A program made the position numbers and the translations under genes. A stretch of DNA of 64,000 nt from Paenibacillus sp. XY044. Its GTDB lineage: Bacteria > Bacillota > Bacilli > Paenibacillales > Paenibacillaceae. The stretch covers positions 62,001 through 126,000 of the forward strand of contig NZ_NQMO01000007.1 of assembly GCF_002257645.1 (NCBI RefSeq), in the 5' to 3' direction. The notes under the pieces were generated by a model, which saw nothing but the letters and a program-made list of their open reading frames with translations, had not been told where the DNA came from and searched no databases. Within the stretch, counting starts at the first letter, position 1; every line of letters begins with the position of its first letter. Shown piece after piece: positions 43,644 through 52,482 of the stretch.

Positions 43644-44036
43644 ATGTTTAGGAAATTAGTTTTTACAACCTTATCAGTAGCACTAATATCAGGAGCAGCG
43701 CTAACTGCAAATTTATTAGCCGTGCCTAGTAGTGATATTCCCTCAAGTTCAAAAATAAGTGTTCCAGAAGAGTCATTAGCTAATAGTACTGATACCAAAA
43801 ACTTAAGTGTCACAGAAGAGTCATCAGTTAACAATACAGATTCAAATAGCATAGAATCGGAATCTAATCTCAACGGATTAGGAGAAATTTATACAAAACA
43901 CGGCGTTTTTGTACGAGTAGAAAAACAAACATTTTTTGATGAGACGGAGATAGCTCGAGAAAAATATCAAATTGGTGATAAAACAAAGCAGTTAATACTT
44001 AACTACGGAATCTTTTTAAGATCTGATATACATTGA
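43644..44036 (+). CDS. Secreted protein with a short internal repeat, unknown function
   Basis: 130 residues from the ATG at 43644, behind AAGGTGGAGATAAAC. A signal peptide (FRKLVFTTLSVALISGAALTA) is followed by a Ser/Thr/Asn-rich linker with a tandem repeat of about 16 residues (ISVPEESLANSTDTKN and LSVTEESSVNNTDSNS). A short C-terminal domain of about 55 residues then follows. I do not recognise the family. The hairpin at 44047-44080 ends the transcript. Confidence 0.7.
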   Translation: MFRKLVFTTLSVALISGAALTANLLAVPSSDIPSSSKISVPEESLANSTDTKNLSVTEESSVNNTDSNSIESESNLNGLGEIYTKHGVFVRVEKQTFFDETEIAREKYQIGDKTKQLILNYGIFLRSDIH

Positions 44037-44046
44037 GTTTCATGAA

Positions 44047-44080
44047 AAAGGAGCCGTTGTCGAGAGACAACGGCTCCTTT
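44047..44080 (+). terminator. Terminator hairpin
   Basis: Perfect 15-bp arms AAAGGAGCCGTTGTC (44047-44061) and GACAACGGCTCCTTT (44066-44080) with a GAGA loop, 10 bases after the preceding stop. The T run after it is short. Confidence 0.75.
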
Positions 44081-44155
44081 CCATTCCTGTGTCTAAGAGC
44101 CGTGTATGTAACTATACTATCTTTTTTACGTTATATAAAACGAGGAGGCATATCT

Positions 44156-45250
44156 ATGAAATTAAATATCATTAAAATTACCGCTGCTTTGGTTTTTGCG
44201 GCAAGTTCTATAGTAATACCCAACGTATCCCTGGCTACATCAAACAATTTGACCACTGAGTTTACCGAACACAGCACATCAGTTCTACAAATTAACACAA
44301 ACAAAAGTGTAGTTGAGGGTACCACTATGGCCCAGTTACTGGATATCCGCCAGGGGAAACTATCGAAGGTGCTGAGCCCAAACCAAAAAATCCTGGATAT
44401 GCACGTAATGAATAACCCAACGAAAGTCGTTATTTTGACAGCAGGTTCCCACAAACGAATTGAAAAACATGTTTACAATGAGGATGGAGACGAGATCAGC
44501 AAATCTGAATATAAAATAACGGTTCCAGAGCAGGGTAAGGTAGAGTGGGTAGCACCGGCTAAAGGTGTAAATGAGCGCATTATGGTTCAAAATGGGGATC
44601 TATTTACACTCTGTACATCTTCCGGTAATCCTGTCGTAAAATACAATGCTCAACTAAAGGATAGTACCTATGAACATGTGAACATAGTCGATTGGGATTT
44701 TTCAGCTTACCCATACATTGCAATAAAGTACGCTGGACAGCGAACGATGGCTGAGGATTATTTTATCCGTATCGTAAATCTTTATAGTAAAACCTCTATT
44801 AAGGTACCAGGATTAAATATTGATAAGCAGCTTCGTATCGATAAGCAAGGACTACTGAATATATGGAACTCCTACACTTACGAAGAGATTACACCTGCCA
44901 ACGTTGCACATCCAGATCCTACGCAGAAGCAAAAGTTCCATGTTTTATATAGTATGAGTACAGGAAAAGCACTAACAGAACACCAGCTTCTCTTCAAGCA
45001 GGCTTCTGGTCAGGAGGCCAGCGGCTGGAATACGCAGATCGTAGGAGATACTGTATTTGTTCAAGACCTGAGCACTGGGCTGTGGAGTTTGTATCCTACT
45101 GGGAAATCGGAGTCTATAGCTTCAGAGCAGACAGGACTTGAGGAGAATCCGACGTTTGTTGGTTATAACCCCCATTCCAAAGCGGCATACTTCTTGGAAA
45201 CAGTAAATAGTTCCAGTCCCCCAACCATAAAAAAAGTTACTCTAAAATAA
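44156..45250 (+). CDS. Secreted protein of unknown function, beta-rich
   Basis: 364 residues from the ATG at 44156, behind AAACGAGGAGGCATATCT; a longer frame from 44033 crosses the terminator and is unlikely. It has a signal peptide (IIKITAALVFAASSIVIPNV) and then repeated beta-strand-like blocks with many Gly-Asp/Asn turns, resembling a propeller-like fold. No catalytic motif was recognised. The gene lies just after another secreted protein of unknown function. Confidence 0.75.
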   Translation: MKLNIIKITAALVFAASSIVIPNVSLATSNNLTTEFTEHSTSVLQINTNKSVVEGTTMAQLLDIRQGKLSKVLSPNQKILDMHVMNNPTKVVILTAGSHKRIEKHVYNEDGDEISKSEYKITVPEQGKVEWVAPAKGVNERIMVQNGDLFTLCTSSGNPVVKYNAQLKDSTYEHVNIVDWDFSAYPYIAIKYAGQRTMAEDYFIRIVNLYSKTSIKVPGLNIDKQLRIDKQGLLNIWNSYTYEEITPANVAHPDPTQKQKFHVLYSMSTGKALTEHQLLFKQASGQEASGWNTQIVGDTVFVQDLSTGLWSLYPTGKSESIASEQTGLEENPTFVGYNPHSKAAYFLETVNSSSPPTIKKVTLK

Positions 45251-45296
45251 AAAGAAGCCAGAAAATCAGACCTTCTCTAAGAAGATGATCTGATAA

Positions 45297-45470
45297 GCCA
45301 CAGCGCAACTCATTATTCATTCAGGTAAAGCCGTTGTCGCTTACGGCGCGGACGGATCATTTAATTATTCCGTTCAGGAAAACGGAGTTGCCTGCACAGA
45401 CGCCATTCTGGGCGATCCGATTCCGGGCGTAGACAAGAGATGTTTTGTTAAATCCGGAAATTCCGGATGA
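45297..45470 (+). pseudogene. Fragment of an extracellular carbohydrate-associated domain
   Basis: An open frame without a start reads AVVAYGADGSFNYSVQENGV, then ACTDAILGDPIPGVDKRCF, and stops at TGA 45468. The pattern AYGA.G.F.Y....G..ACT....GDP..G..K.C is that of a short domain seen at the ends of secreted polysaccharide-acting enzymes. Assignment is from memory. Nothing of the parent enzyme remains. Confidence 0.5.
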
Positions 45471-45556
45471 GCCTCCGGTGTCACGTTCTTCAACGCAGGT
45501 TTTGAAAACCAGCCACTACCTCGGCCAAACCGGGACGTCTTCAAATACCAGAAAAT

Positions 45557-45588
45557 AAAAAGCTTGGTCAAATGACCAAGCTTTTTTG
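45557..45588. terminator. Strong bidirectional terminator
   Basis: Perfect 14-bp arms AAAAAGCTTGGTCA and TGACCAAGCTTTTT with an AA loop, followed by TTGTT. It lies 24 bases after the GH20 stop and so ends the large glycan operon. Confidence 0.9.
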
Positions 45589-45611
45589 TTCGATTGCTCA
45601 CAAATTCACAT

Positions 45612-48600
45612 TCAAATGCCGTTCACCAAATCTCGCAAAGGCCCCAGGTCGGCCGTCGCATCGTATGGATAACGATTCAGCACCTGCAGCAGCAGTTTAC
45701 GCATCGTTCCGTTGTCCGTTCGCTTCAGAAGATCGTCCATCTGCGCAATCAGCTGCTTGTACTCCTGAATATGATCGGGTCCGTACACTTCGAATTCAAA
45801 GAAGGAGTTTCCGAATACGGTGGCGCGTTTCACGCCCTGGAATTTGATATATCGTGCCTGCTCCGGATCGAACGTAATGATATCCAGAAGATTGCCCTTA
45901 GAGGTGATTACTCCGTCACTGCCGGACACATTAGTCCAATTCGTTTTGTCCGTGGATACGAGCAGCTGGTATTTTTCGGCGTAGGCTCCTTGCCACTTGA
46001 TGATGACTTTGCCGACGTCTTTTGGCGCGCCCAGATCGACGATAAACCAAGCGTCATCTACGTAAGCGCTCGACCATCTGGAGAGTGGAGACATATCCCC
46101 GTCAACCGCCTTTTCGGAAGAGTAATACGGGAATTCGAGTTCAGATGACTCCGTAACCTGATGGAGCGCCAAATTCTCGCCACTGAGCAGTTCGATCGGT
46201 TTGTTGTAGATCATGACGCTATCCAACACGCCCTTAAACGCATTCGTTTCGCTTCCGATCCGGAGGGTCGGCAGCACAAGGGTATTTAATTTCGGATATT
46301 GTTCCTCCAGCCTTTCCACGTATTCGTCCAAATTAACGAACAGTGTCACGCCTTTTTTGTCGCCCTTCAGCGTGATATGCGTCCACTTGCCTTCCGGAAC
46401 CGAGTAGTTAAACATACTGTCGTAATGCTCCTTCGTGAAACCAAGCTTGCCGCTGCTGCCTTGCTTCAATTTTAGCGTTCCAGCCGGAGATTCCATTAAT
46501 ATAGCGTTATCGGGGTTGTTTTTGTCGGGTTTGATCCACATCGAAACCGTCCAGCCGAAACCCAAGGCATCGATTGGCGTTTGGATATAGCTTTTCCCGC
46601 CATTCAGTCGAACACCATTGCCGTATTTTCCTTCTGTCATATTGACGTTCACGCCCTTGCCGTCAAAGCGGTTGCCGGATTCGTCCTTGAATTTGTCTTC
46701 AAAAAGATACGAAATGACTTTGTTTTCATTGTTGCTTACGGTGATTTTATGGGACATGTCGGCGTTTGGCGCATCGGCGATTGCCTTCGCCCGCTGCTCG
46801 AATTTCTCATAGGATCGGTCATCCCTCGTTCCGGTCCACATTTTTTCCGAGACCGCTTGAATTCCCGGAAGCAAACGTTCATGCGAATCGTCCATCGACA
46901 GGCCGTTGGCTTCGGACACGTCATTCCATAAGCAGAACATGCCGCCTTTGACGCGCGGATGGCCGTAAGGAAGTGTCGTCGTTTCCCACTTAACCGGCTC
47001 CCACTCATTGTAGATGAATTGGGAATTCAAATAGTCGCCGTATAGAGTAGGGACAATATACAGGAATACGTTTTGGGTGTTGATGACGTCATAGCCGAGA
47101 TCCACTGCCTGCTGCGGAGAACCATAAGGTTCATGCCATATGTTCATGGTAGCGTCGGTACTGATCGGTGTCGTGCCGTTATGTTGAGTAAGTTCGCCCC
47201 ACAAATGCGGATGTTTGCCTTTGCTGTTGATATGCTTGATCAGGGAATCCATATATCCGCGGAACACTTCGGTATTTCCGCCGTATTCGTCTGTGCCGAT
47301 GTTGACGTCCGGACCGATGAACGTCGGATCATTCCCGTCCACATATTCATCCCATAAAGATTTAACGAACTGAACAGTTTCCGGTTTGGTTATATCGAGC
47401 CCCCGGTCATTTCCAAGCGCCGGATTGTAGGAAGTGAATGCTCGGGAATGCCCCGGCGTATCGATCTCCGGAATGATGTTTATGCCGTATTCCATGCCCA
47501 GCAGCTGCAGATCCTTAAATTCCTGCTTCGTATAATGGCCGTTCGGACTCGCCAGCCCTGGATAGGTGGTGCTTTCGAGACGGAAAGCGGCCGTCGTGCC
47601 GTCCGCAAACGGTGTGCCGACGTCATCGTTCAAATGGATTTGGAACGTGTTCATTTTGTACCAGGACAACAATTTCACGTAATTTCGGAGAAAATCGATC
47701 GTATAAAACTTGCGCGCGACATCGATCATCAATCCGCGCTCCGCGTATTTCGGATAATCCATGGCTTCGCCTTTCGGAATGGTCCGGTCCGGATGCTGCT
47801 TGATTATTTGCAGAGCGGTTCTCGTGCCGTAAAACGCTCCCTTGGCGGACACGGAAGCGATCGAAACGTAATCGCCGACTTTGAACCGGTTGCCTTCTTC
47901 GCCGAGCCGTGTCAGGGATTGATCAATGGACAAGTACAAATCGCCAGCCTTCGGTTTGCCGGTCACAATCTTGAGATCAGATCCGGTCAAATCCAGCAAG
48001 TCCTGGCGGGTCAGCTCGGCCGCATTCCGCAAAGCGGATTCGTCTTGCGGATTCACGACGATGCGCGATGAGTTTTTCAGCGTAAACTTGCCGGTATCCC
48101 CGTACCATTCCTGCAGGGACGGGATGACGTCCGGTTCGGCGTTCCGGTCCGGAGTTTGCTTATGCTGTCCCGGCACCACAACGGGAATGTTCCCTGAAAT
48201 CAGCTTCCGGTTCGGGTCGTTCTTATCTTCCACTTGTACGATGAGATTGACTTTGGCATCCACCAGCGGCGTACGGATTTGGCCTTCCTGGTCGATGACA
48301 GGCTGGCGGTCGCTTCCATATAGGCTGACTTGATAACCCTCGGGCACGTCCACCGCCGACCAGTCGAGTTTCGTTTGTCCAGGCTGGACCTTCAATGCCG
48401 CAGAGACATTGTCGATAATCGTTTGCAAATCATGCAATTGGTAGACTTCGAACTCATAAAAAGAATATCCGTACAGCGTGCCTTCGACAGGCGCCCGTTT
48501 GACACCCTGGAATTTTACGTACCTTGCCTCGCGCACAGAGAAGTCGATCGTTTCGACACCGCCTTTGCATTTTATAATGCCATCGTTATCCCTGACGTTC

Positions 48601-49127
48601 TCCCAATTCTCACCGTCGACCGACACGAGGATTTTGTAAGTGTCGGCAGGGGTTTGCCAGCGAATCACGACGCGGTCGATATCCTGCGGCTCGCCAAGAT
48701 CAACGTAAAACCACTGGTCATCTTCTATTGCGGAAGACCATCTGGTGTTTCCTTTCCCGTCCACAGCAAGCTCAGGATTCAAATAGTCGACTTCGTTGCC
48801 GGAAGCGAAAACCGGTTTGTTCAGAGCCAAATTGGTTCCGCTGAACGTGGATGAAGCCGCCATCAGGTTGGCGGCTTCATCCTCCTGGGGCCCGTTTGGG
48901 GGCGTGCCGGAATCCTGGCCGTATACGACGGCATCGGTGACGTTTGAAGGCTTTTCGCCATGTTCTCCTCCCACTTGGGGCGGCAGGTCATTTGGCTCGA
49001 CAGCGGAAACATTCATTATGTCTTGTGCTTCGGGCTTCGCGAGCGCGGCTGTCGGTTGAACGGCAGGCGTCAGCATGACGGCAGCGGCTAGCAGTACTGA
49101 AAGGGCTTTCATTTTTGTTTTCTTCAT
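45612..49127 (-). CDS. Secreted GH20 beta-N-acetylhexosaminidase, multidomain
   Basis: 1171 residues from the ATG at 49127 behind GGAGGGACAA. It has a signal peptide (about 1-32), a first F5/8 type C carbohydrate-binding domain (about 95-235), a linker, GH20b domain (about 345-465), GH20 catalytic barrel (about 470-800) with LMIDVARKFYTIDFLR, EIDTPGHSRAF and the catalytic Asp-Glu pair in VNIGTDEYGG, a LamG-like domain (about 860-1005) and a second F5/8C domain (about 1010-1135). It removes terminal GlcNAc or GalNAc outside the cell by substrate-assisted catalysis. I see no S-layer or sortase anchor. It is the last gene of the importer operon, with a cre site upstream. Confidence 0.95.
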   Translation of the reverse strand: MKKTKMKALSVLLAAAVMLTPAVQPTAALAKPEAQDIMNVSAVEPNDLPPQVGGEHGEKPSNVTDAVVYGQDSGTPPNGPQEDEAANLMAASSTFSGTNLALNKPVFASGNEVDYLNPELAVDGKGNTRWSSAIEDDQWFYVDLGEPQDIDRVVIRWQTPADTYKILVSVDGENWENVRDNDGIIKCKGGVETIDFSVREARYVKFQGVKRAPVEGTLYGYSFYEFEVYQLHDLQTIIDNVSAALKVQPGQTKLDWSAVDVPEGYQVSLYGSDRQPVIDQEGQIRTPLVDAKVNLIVQVEDKNDPNRKLISGNIPVVVPGQHKQTPDRNAEPDVIPSLQEWYGDTGKFTLKNSSRIVVNPQDESALRNAAELTRQDLLDLTGSDLKIVTGKPKAGDLYLSIDQSLTRLGEEGNRFKVGDYVSIASVSAKGAFYGTRTALQIIKQHPDRTIPKGEAMDYPKYAERGLMIDVARKFYTIDFLRNYVKLLSWYKMNTFQIHLNDDVGTPFADGTTAAFRLESTTYPGLASPNGHYTKQEFKDLQLLGMEYGINIIPEIDTPGHSRAFTSYNPALGNDRGLDITKPETVQFVKSLWDEYVDGNDPTFIGPDVNIGTDEYGGNTEVFRGYMDSLIKHINSKGKHPHLWGELTQHNGTTPISTDATMNIWHEPYGSPQQAVDLGYDVINTQNVFLYIVPTLYGDYLNSQFIYNEWEPVKWETTTLPYGHPRVKGGMFCLWNDVSEANGLSMDDSHERLLPGIQAVSEKMWTGTRDDRSYEKFEQRAKAIADAPNADMSHKITVSNNENKVISYLFEDKFKDESGNRFDGKGVNVNMTEGKYGNGVRLNGGKSYIQTPIDALGFGWTVSMWIKPDKNNPDNAILMESPAGTLKLKQGSSGKLGFTKEHYDSMFNYSVPEGKWTHITLKGDKKGVTLFVNLDEYVERLEEQYPKLNTLVLPTLRIGSETNAFKGVLDSVMIYNKPIELLSGENLALHQVTESSELEFPYYSSEKAVDGDMSPLSRWSSAYVDDAWFIVDLGAPKDVGKVIIKWQGAYAEKYQLLVSTDKTNWTNVSGSDGVITSKGNLLDIITFDPEQARYIKFQGVKRATVFGNSFFEFEVYGPDHIQEYKQLIAQMDDLLKRTDNGTMRKLLLQVLNRYPYDATADLGPLRDLVNGI

Positions 49128-49225
49128 TTGTCCCTCCATGCATGGTTTGGTTTGATGGAAAAGCCATATATCATCTCGTCAAACGAATGAATCCCCCCTT
49201 TCACGAAATCCGGCACAAGCCCCAC

Positions 49226-49243
49226 ATTGAAATCGCTTTCAAA
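49226..49243. promoter_or_regulatory. Cre site (CcpA) before the GH20 gene
   Basis: ATTGAAATCGCTTTCAAA is a near-perfect palindrome that matches the catabolite-response element TGNAANCGNWNNCA. It lies about 100 bases upstream of the GH20 start, where repressor binding would block transcription from an internal promoter or read-through from the operon. Confidence 0.7.
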
Positions 49244-49275
49244 AAAATTAAAATTCTCATTCCCCATTTCCTTCT

Positions 49276-49416
49276 TTACTCGCGAACTTGTGCGGCATCC
49301 GGGACACGCACTTCCCAAGCCCGGACGCCGCGGATATCCGCCATTTTTACTTCGCAGCGAGTGATTCTGTTCAATATTGGGCTTTCCCACATCGTCTCCC
49401 AGATTTCAACAATCAA
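49276..49416 (-). CDS. Small ORF between the Gfo/Idh gene and the GH20 gene
   Basis: A TTG-initiated frame of 46 codons overlapping the last codons of the oxidoreductase gene, behind AAGGAAGAAG. It begins LIVEIWETMWESPILNRITR and ends VRAWEVRVPDAAQVRE. The sequence is not low-complexity and reads like a real protein tail. It could be a small gene or a leftover piece of a larger one. It ends 33 bases before the cre site. Confidence 0.35.
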   Translation of the reverse strand: MIVEIWETMWESPILNRITRCEVKMADIRGVRAWEVRVPDAAQVRE

Positions 49417-50687
49417 ACGCCCGCTTCTTCCTTCTGATACATCTCTGTCAGCTTTATGCTTCTGCCCTGCTGCAATCGAGATTGTTCGGAAGCGAAGGCC
49501 ATCAAATGGCTTTGCAAGGAAGCTGTAGCCGATGTAAGGCCTTGAGACAAGCTGCGGTCGAAATTATGTACATTTTGGAGGAAGGAGCTCAGCATGCGCT
49601 CATCACCTCCGCCGTGACCGTCTCCCTGCACGCTGCATTTAATTTCAATCTCTTCTCCCGTCGTATAGCGGTACAGCGTAAATGAGCCCTTATCCATGTC
49701 GCCAATGATCTCTCCCTGCGTGCCCATAATCTGCACACGGCGAGTCGCGCTCTTGGTTAATCCCGACATAATAAAGCTAGCGTTGGCACCGCTGTCAAAT
49801 TCCATATTGACGACCTGATGGTCGACAACATTGTTATCGCAGCGATAGACGCAGCGGCCGAACGGTCCTTCCTTGAGCGCCCGGATAATGCCTTCCTGTG
49901 ATAAATCGTGCGTCATATAGCGCGCCCAATGATCGGCAGGCTGCTCCAAATACATTTTAATCGCTGAAAAGGCACATTCCCTCTCTGCTTCGCAACCATC
50001 AATGCAGCGGTCGGCTGCACCCTCCGGCGCGTTCTCGGCTTTAAAATGAAGCAATGAGCCAAAGGAGCTGACCGCTGTGCACGGCTCATCCATCAGCCAG
50101 GAAATGAGGTCCAGGTCATGGCAGGATTTGGCCAAAATCATTGGGCTTGTTTCCTCGGAATTGCGCCAATTGCCGCGTACGTAGCTATGAACCATATGGC
50201 GATAGCCTACGTTCTCTGTCATCTGAATGGTGCCGATTGCCCCCAGCTCCCCATCCTCGATGCATTTCTTGATGCCCGACCAGAACGGGGAATAACGAAG
50301 CACATGCGTGACCGCCAGCAAACGCTTATGCTTAAGGGAAGCTTGCTCCAGTTCTATGCATTCCCGCACATTCGGTGACATCGGTTTCTCCAGAATGACA
50401 TGATAACCGAGCTCCAGCGCTTTCAATGCCGGTATATAATGCATCCGATCAAGCGTGCAGATGATCATCACGTCGGCTATTTTTCCCTGCTCGAATGCTT
50501 TTTCCCATGAATGATAAACATGCTCTTCAGCGATTTGGTGAATCTCTGCAAAATGTTGTCTGCGTTCATCATCCGGCTCGGCAACTGCAACAAACTTCAG
50601 CTCATTCGGAAATTTTTCCGCATACGGTCCATAGATGTATCTTCCTCTACTGCCTGCGCCTAATAGTACAGCCGTTAATGCTTTCAA
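49413..50687 (-). CDS. Gfo/Idh/MocA-family oxidoreductase
   Basis: 424 residues from the TTG at 50687, behind GGGGGAAGAACA; an upstream ATG at 50711 has no ribosome binding site. The nucleotide loop is LLGAGSRGRYIYGPYA and the family-typical EKP motif is in HVILEKPMSPN. The active site includes KSCHDLDLISWLMD. A Cys cluster (RCIDGCEAERECAF) suggests a bound metal, as in some inositol/sugar members. It oxidises or interconverts sugars or sugar derivatives with NAD(P). It is placed between the regulator and the GH20 gene, so its substrate is probably the imported amino sugar or a product. Confidence 0.9.
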   Translation of the reverse strand: MKALTAVLLGAGSRGRYIYGPYAEKFPNELKFVAVAEPDDERRQHFAEIHQIAEEHVYHSWEKAFEQGKIADVMIICTLDRMHYIPALKALELGYHVILEKPMSPNVRECIELEQASLKHKRLLAVTHVLRYSPFWSGIKKCIEDGELGAIGTIQMTENVGYRHMVHSYVRGNWRNSEETSPMILAKSCHDLDLISWLMDEPCTAVSSFGSLLHFKAENAPEGAADRCIDGCEAERECAFSAIKMYLEQPADHWARYMTHDLSQEGIIRALKEGPFGRCVYRCDNNVVDHQVVNMEFDSGANASFIMSGLTKSATRRVQIMGTQGEIIGDMDKGSFTLYRYTTGEEIEIKCSVQGDGHGGGDERMLSSFLQNVHNFDRSLSQGLTSATASLQSHLMAFASEQSRLQQGRSIKLTEMYQKEEAGV

Positions 50688-50787
50688 TGTTCTTCCCCCT
50701 TGAATATACAATGGAATCGATCATGATTTCATTGTAAGGGGTGACTCCGCGCACCAAAAGAGATCATTGATTACATTGCATATACAT

Positions 50788-52470
50788 TTATTGACCTTGC
50801 TGCATCGTTTCGGCGCGGGCCGTACGAAAATCCTGAGGTGTCATATCATTTTGCTTCTTAAAGAAGCGGATAAAGGCAAGCGCTGAATTGTAGCCGAGCT
50901 TGACGGCAATTTCATTGACCTTCATAGATGTATTGAGCAGCATGTCCTTTGCAATGACATTGCGGTAATCATTTACGTATTTAGACAGTCCAATGCCCGT
51001 GATCTGCTTGTAAAGCCTTGATAAATAGGATGGATTCAAGCTGACATAATCACCAAGCGCGGTTAGGGATATATCATCCGCAATATGCTCCTCTATATAG
51101 CGATGCACTTTATGGACGACCTCCGCAGGCAGCTCTGTTCCTCTAATCGCATTCCATTCAAAAAAGCAGTCTGTAATTTGCCAATAGTATGGAATGAGCT
51201 CCGTCCATGAAGCGGTTTTCTCCTGGCGGAACAGCAAATCCAAATTAATCTGGGTATTTATGTAATCTCGCATCTCTTTATTTTTGTGCAAATGCGCCAG
51301 GAATACCGCAGATAGGGAATGGTACAGCTCAACCTTGCGCCCATCCGGGGTATCCTGATTTTTCCAACTGTCTGTCAATTCAACAAACAGTTTATTGAAC
51401 TGCTCCCGGTGATTATTTTCAAGACAGCTCATCAGCAGCTGTACGCGAGCGTGGAAAATGCCGTCATGATAGCTTTTTGCCTTCTCTTTTTCTTCGGACT
51501 TCTGAATATCTTGATCTGTCATGATGATTTCATGGAACAAGCCATGGCCTTGCATAAGACCGTATTTCATCGCATGAAAACGATCCGACAGCCGATTCCA
51601 TGGGACAGCCTCGCTGCCAATTAAAAAAGATAAGGAGAGGTTCAGCAACCTTTTGCTGGTAGCCTGTATCATCTCCAAATTGCCGCTCACATAGCGGTAT
51701 GCCCGAGTCCATTCCACCGTACCGGCATCCGCCGCTAGCTCCGAACTGGCTTTGGGCTGAAAGATCCATACTATTTTGTTCATATCAAATACGACTGAGA
51801 AGCAGCGCAAATGGGCGGATAAATACTCATCGGCGATATTTTGAAGAGCGTAAGCGAGCAAAGCCTTATCCGGCGCCGTAAACATTTCCTTCCAGGCATC
51901 GATACGGCCAATCAGTAAATAGACCGGCAGCGATGCGTCGAGCGGAATGTCAATTTCTCCAAAAGCGTCCCGAAGCTGCTGCTCCGTCATCATCTTGCCT
52001 TGAAATAAGCCCCAAATATATTCCTTCTGCAAGGAGGGCAGCGCTTTTCTCATTTTGGACTGGGCCCGCAAGATCATTTGCGCCTGATCCTGTTCCTCTT
52101 CAATTTCCTCTATCGCCCGTTCAACGGTATGAATGATCTTCTCGTCGCTCTCTACTTTCAGCAAATAATCAAAAGCCCCAAACGTAAGAGCACTCTTCGC
52201 ATAGTGAAAATCATTGTACCCTGTCAATAAAATAACTTTGCACTTCGGCCACTGCGATTTTATTTCCTGTAGAAGCTCAATGCCCTCTATGCCAGACATC
52301 TTAATATCCGAAATCACAATATCCATCCGGTGATGAGACAGCACCTCCAATGCCTCATCGCCGGAATAGGCCTTCATGATTTCAAGCTCCAAATGCTCCG
52401 TCTTCTCGAACAACTCCAGAAGACCGTCAACAATAATCGGCAGATCATCTACGATTAAAAGCCTGTACAT
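50788..52470 (-). CDS. YesN-like response regulator with AraC-type domain
   Basis: 560 residues: receiver (LLIVDDLPIIVDGLLELFE, phospho-acceptor Asp in DIVISDIKMSGIEG, Lys in FDYLLKVESDEKII), a middle region with a lipid-kinase-like or cyclase-like spacer of unknown role, and a C-terminal AraC domain (LGDYVSLNPSYLSRLYKQI and VKLGYNSALAFIRFFKKQ). The ATG lies behind TAAGGAGGAGTCGCC. It activates the surrounding importer/GH20 genes in response to its kinase. The ligand is unknown. Confidence 0.92.
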   Translation of the reverse strand: MYRLLIVDDLPIIVDGLLELFEKTEHLELEIMKAYSGDEALEVLSHHRMDIVISDIKMSGIEGIELLQEIKSQWPKCKVILLTGYNDFHYAKSALTFGAFDYLLKVESDEKIIHTVERAIEEIEEEQDQAQMILRAQSKMRKALPSLQKEYIWGLFQGKMMTEQQLRDAFGEIDIPLDASLPVYLLIGRIDAWKEMFTAPDKALLAYALQNIADEYLSAHLRCFSVVFDMNKIVWIFQPKASSELAADAGTVEWTRAYRYVSGNLEMIQATSKRLLNLSLSFLIGSEAVPWNRLSDRFHAMKYGLMQGHGLFHEIIMTDQDIQKSEEKEKAKSYHDGIFHARVQLLMSCLENNHREQFNKLFVELTDSWKNQDTPDGRKVELYHSLSAVFLAHLHKNKEMRDYINTQINLDLLFRQEKTASWTELIPYYWQITDCFFEWNAIRGTELPAEVVHKVHRYIEEHIADDISLTALGDYVSLNPSYLSRLYKQITGIGLSKYVNDYRNVIAKDMLLNTSMKVNEIAVKLGYNSALAFIRFFKKQNDMTPQDFRTARAETMQQGQ

Positions 52471-52482
52471 GGCGACTCCTCC

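Noticed and set aside
47448..48071. Plus-strand frame opposite the GH20 catalytic domain
   Set aside because: Shadow with no start signal. The sense frame carries the catalytic motifs.
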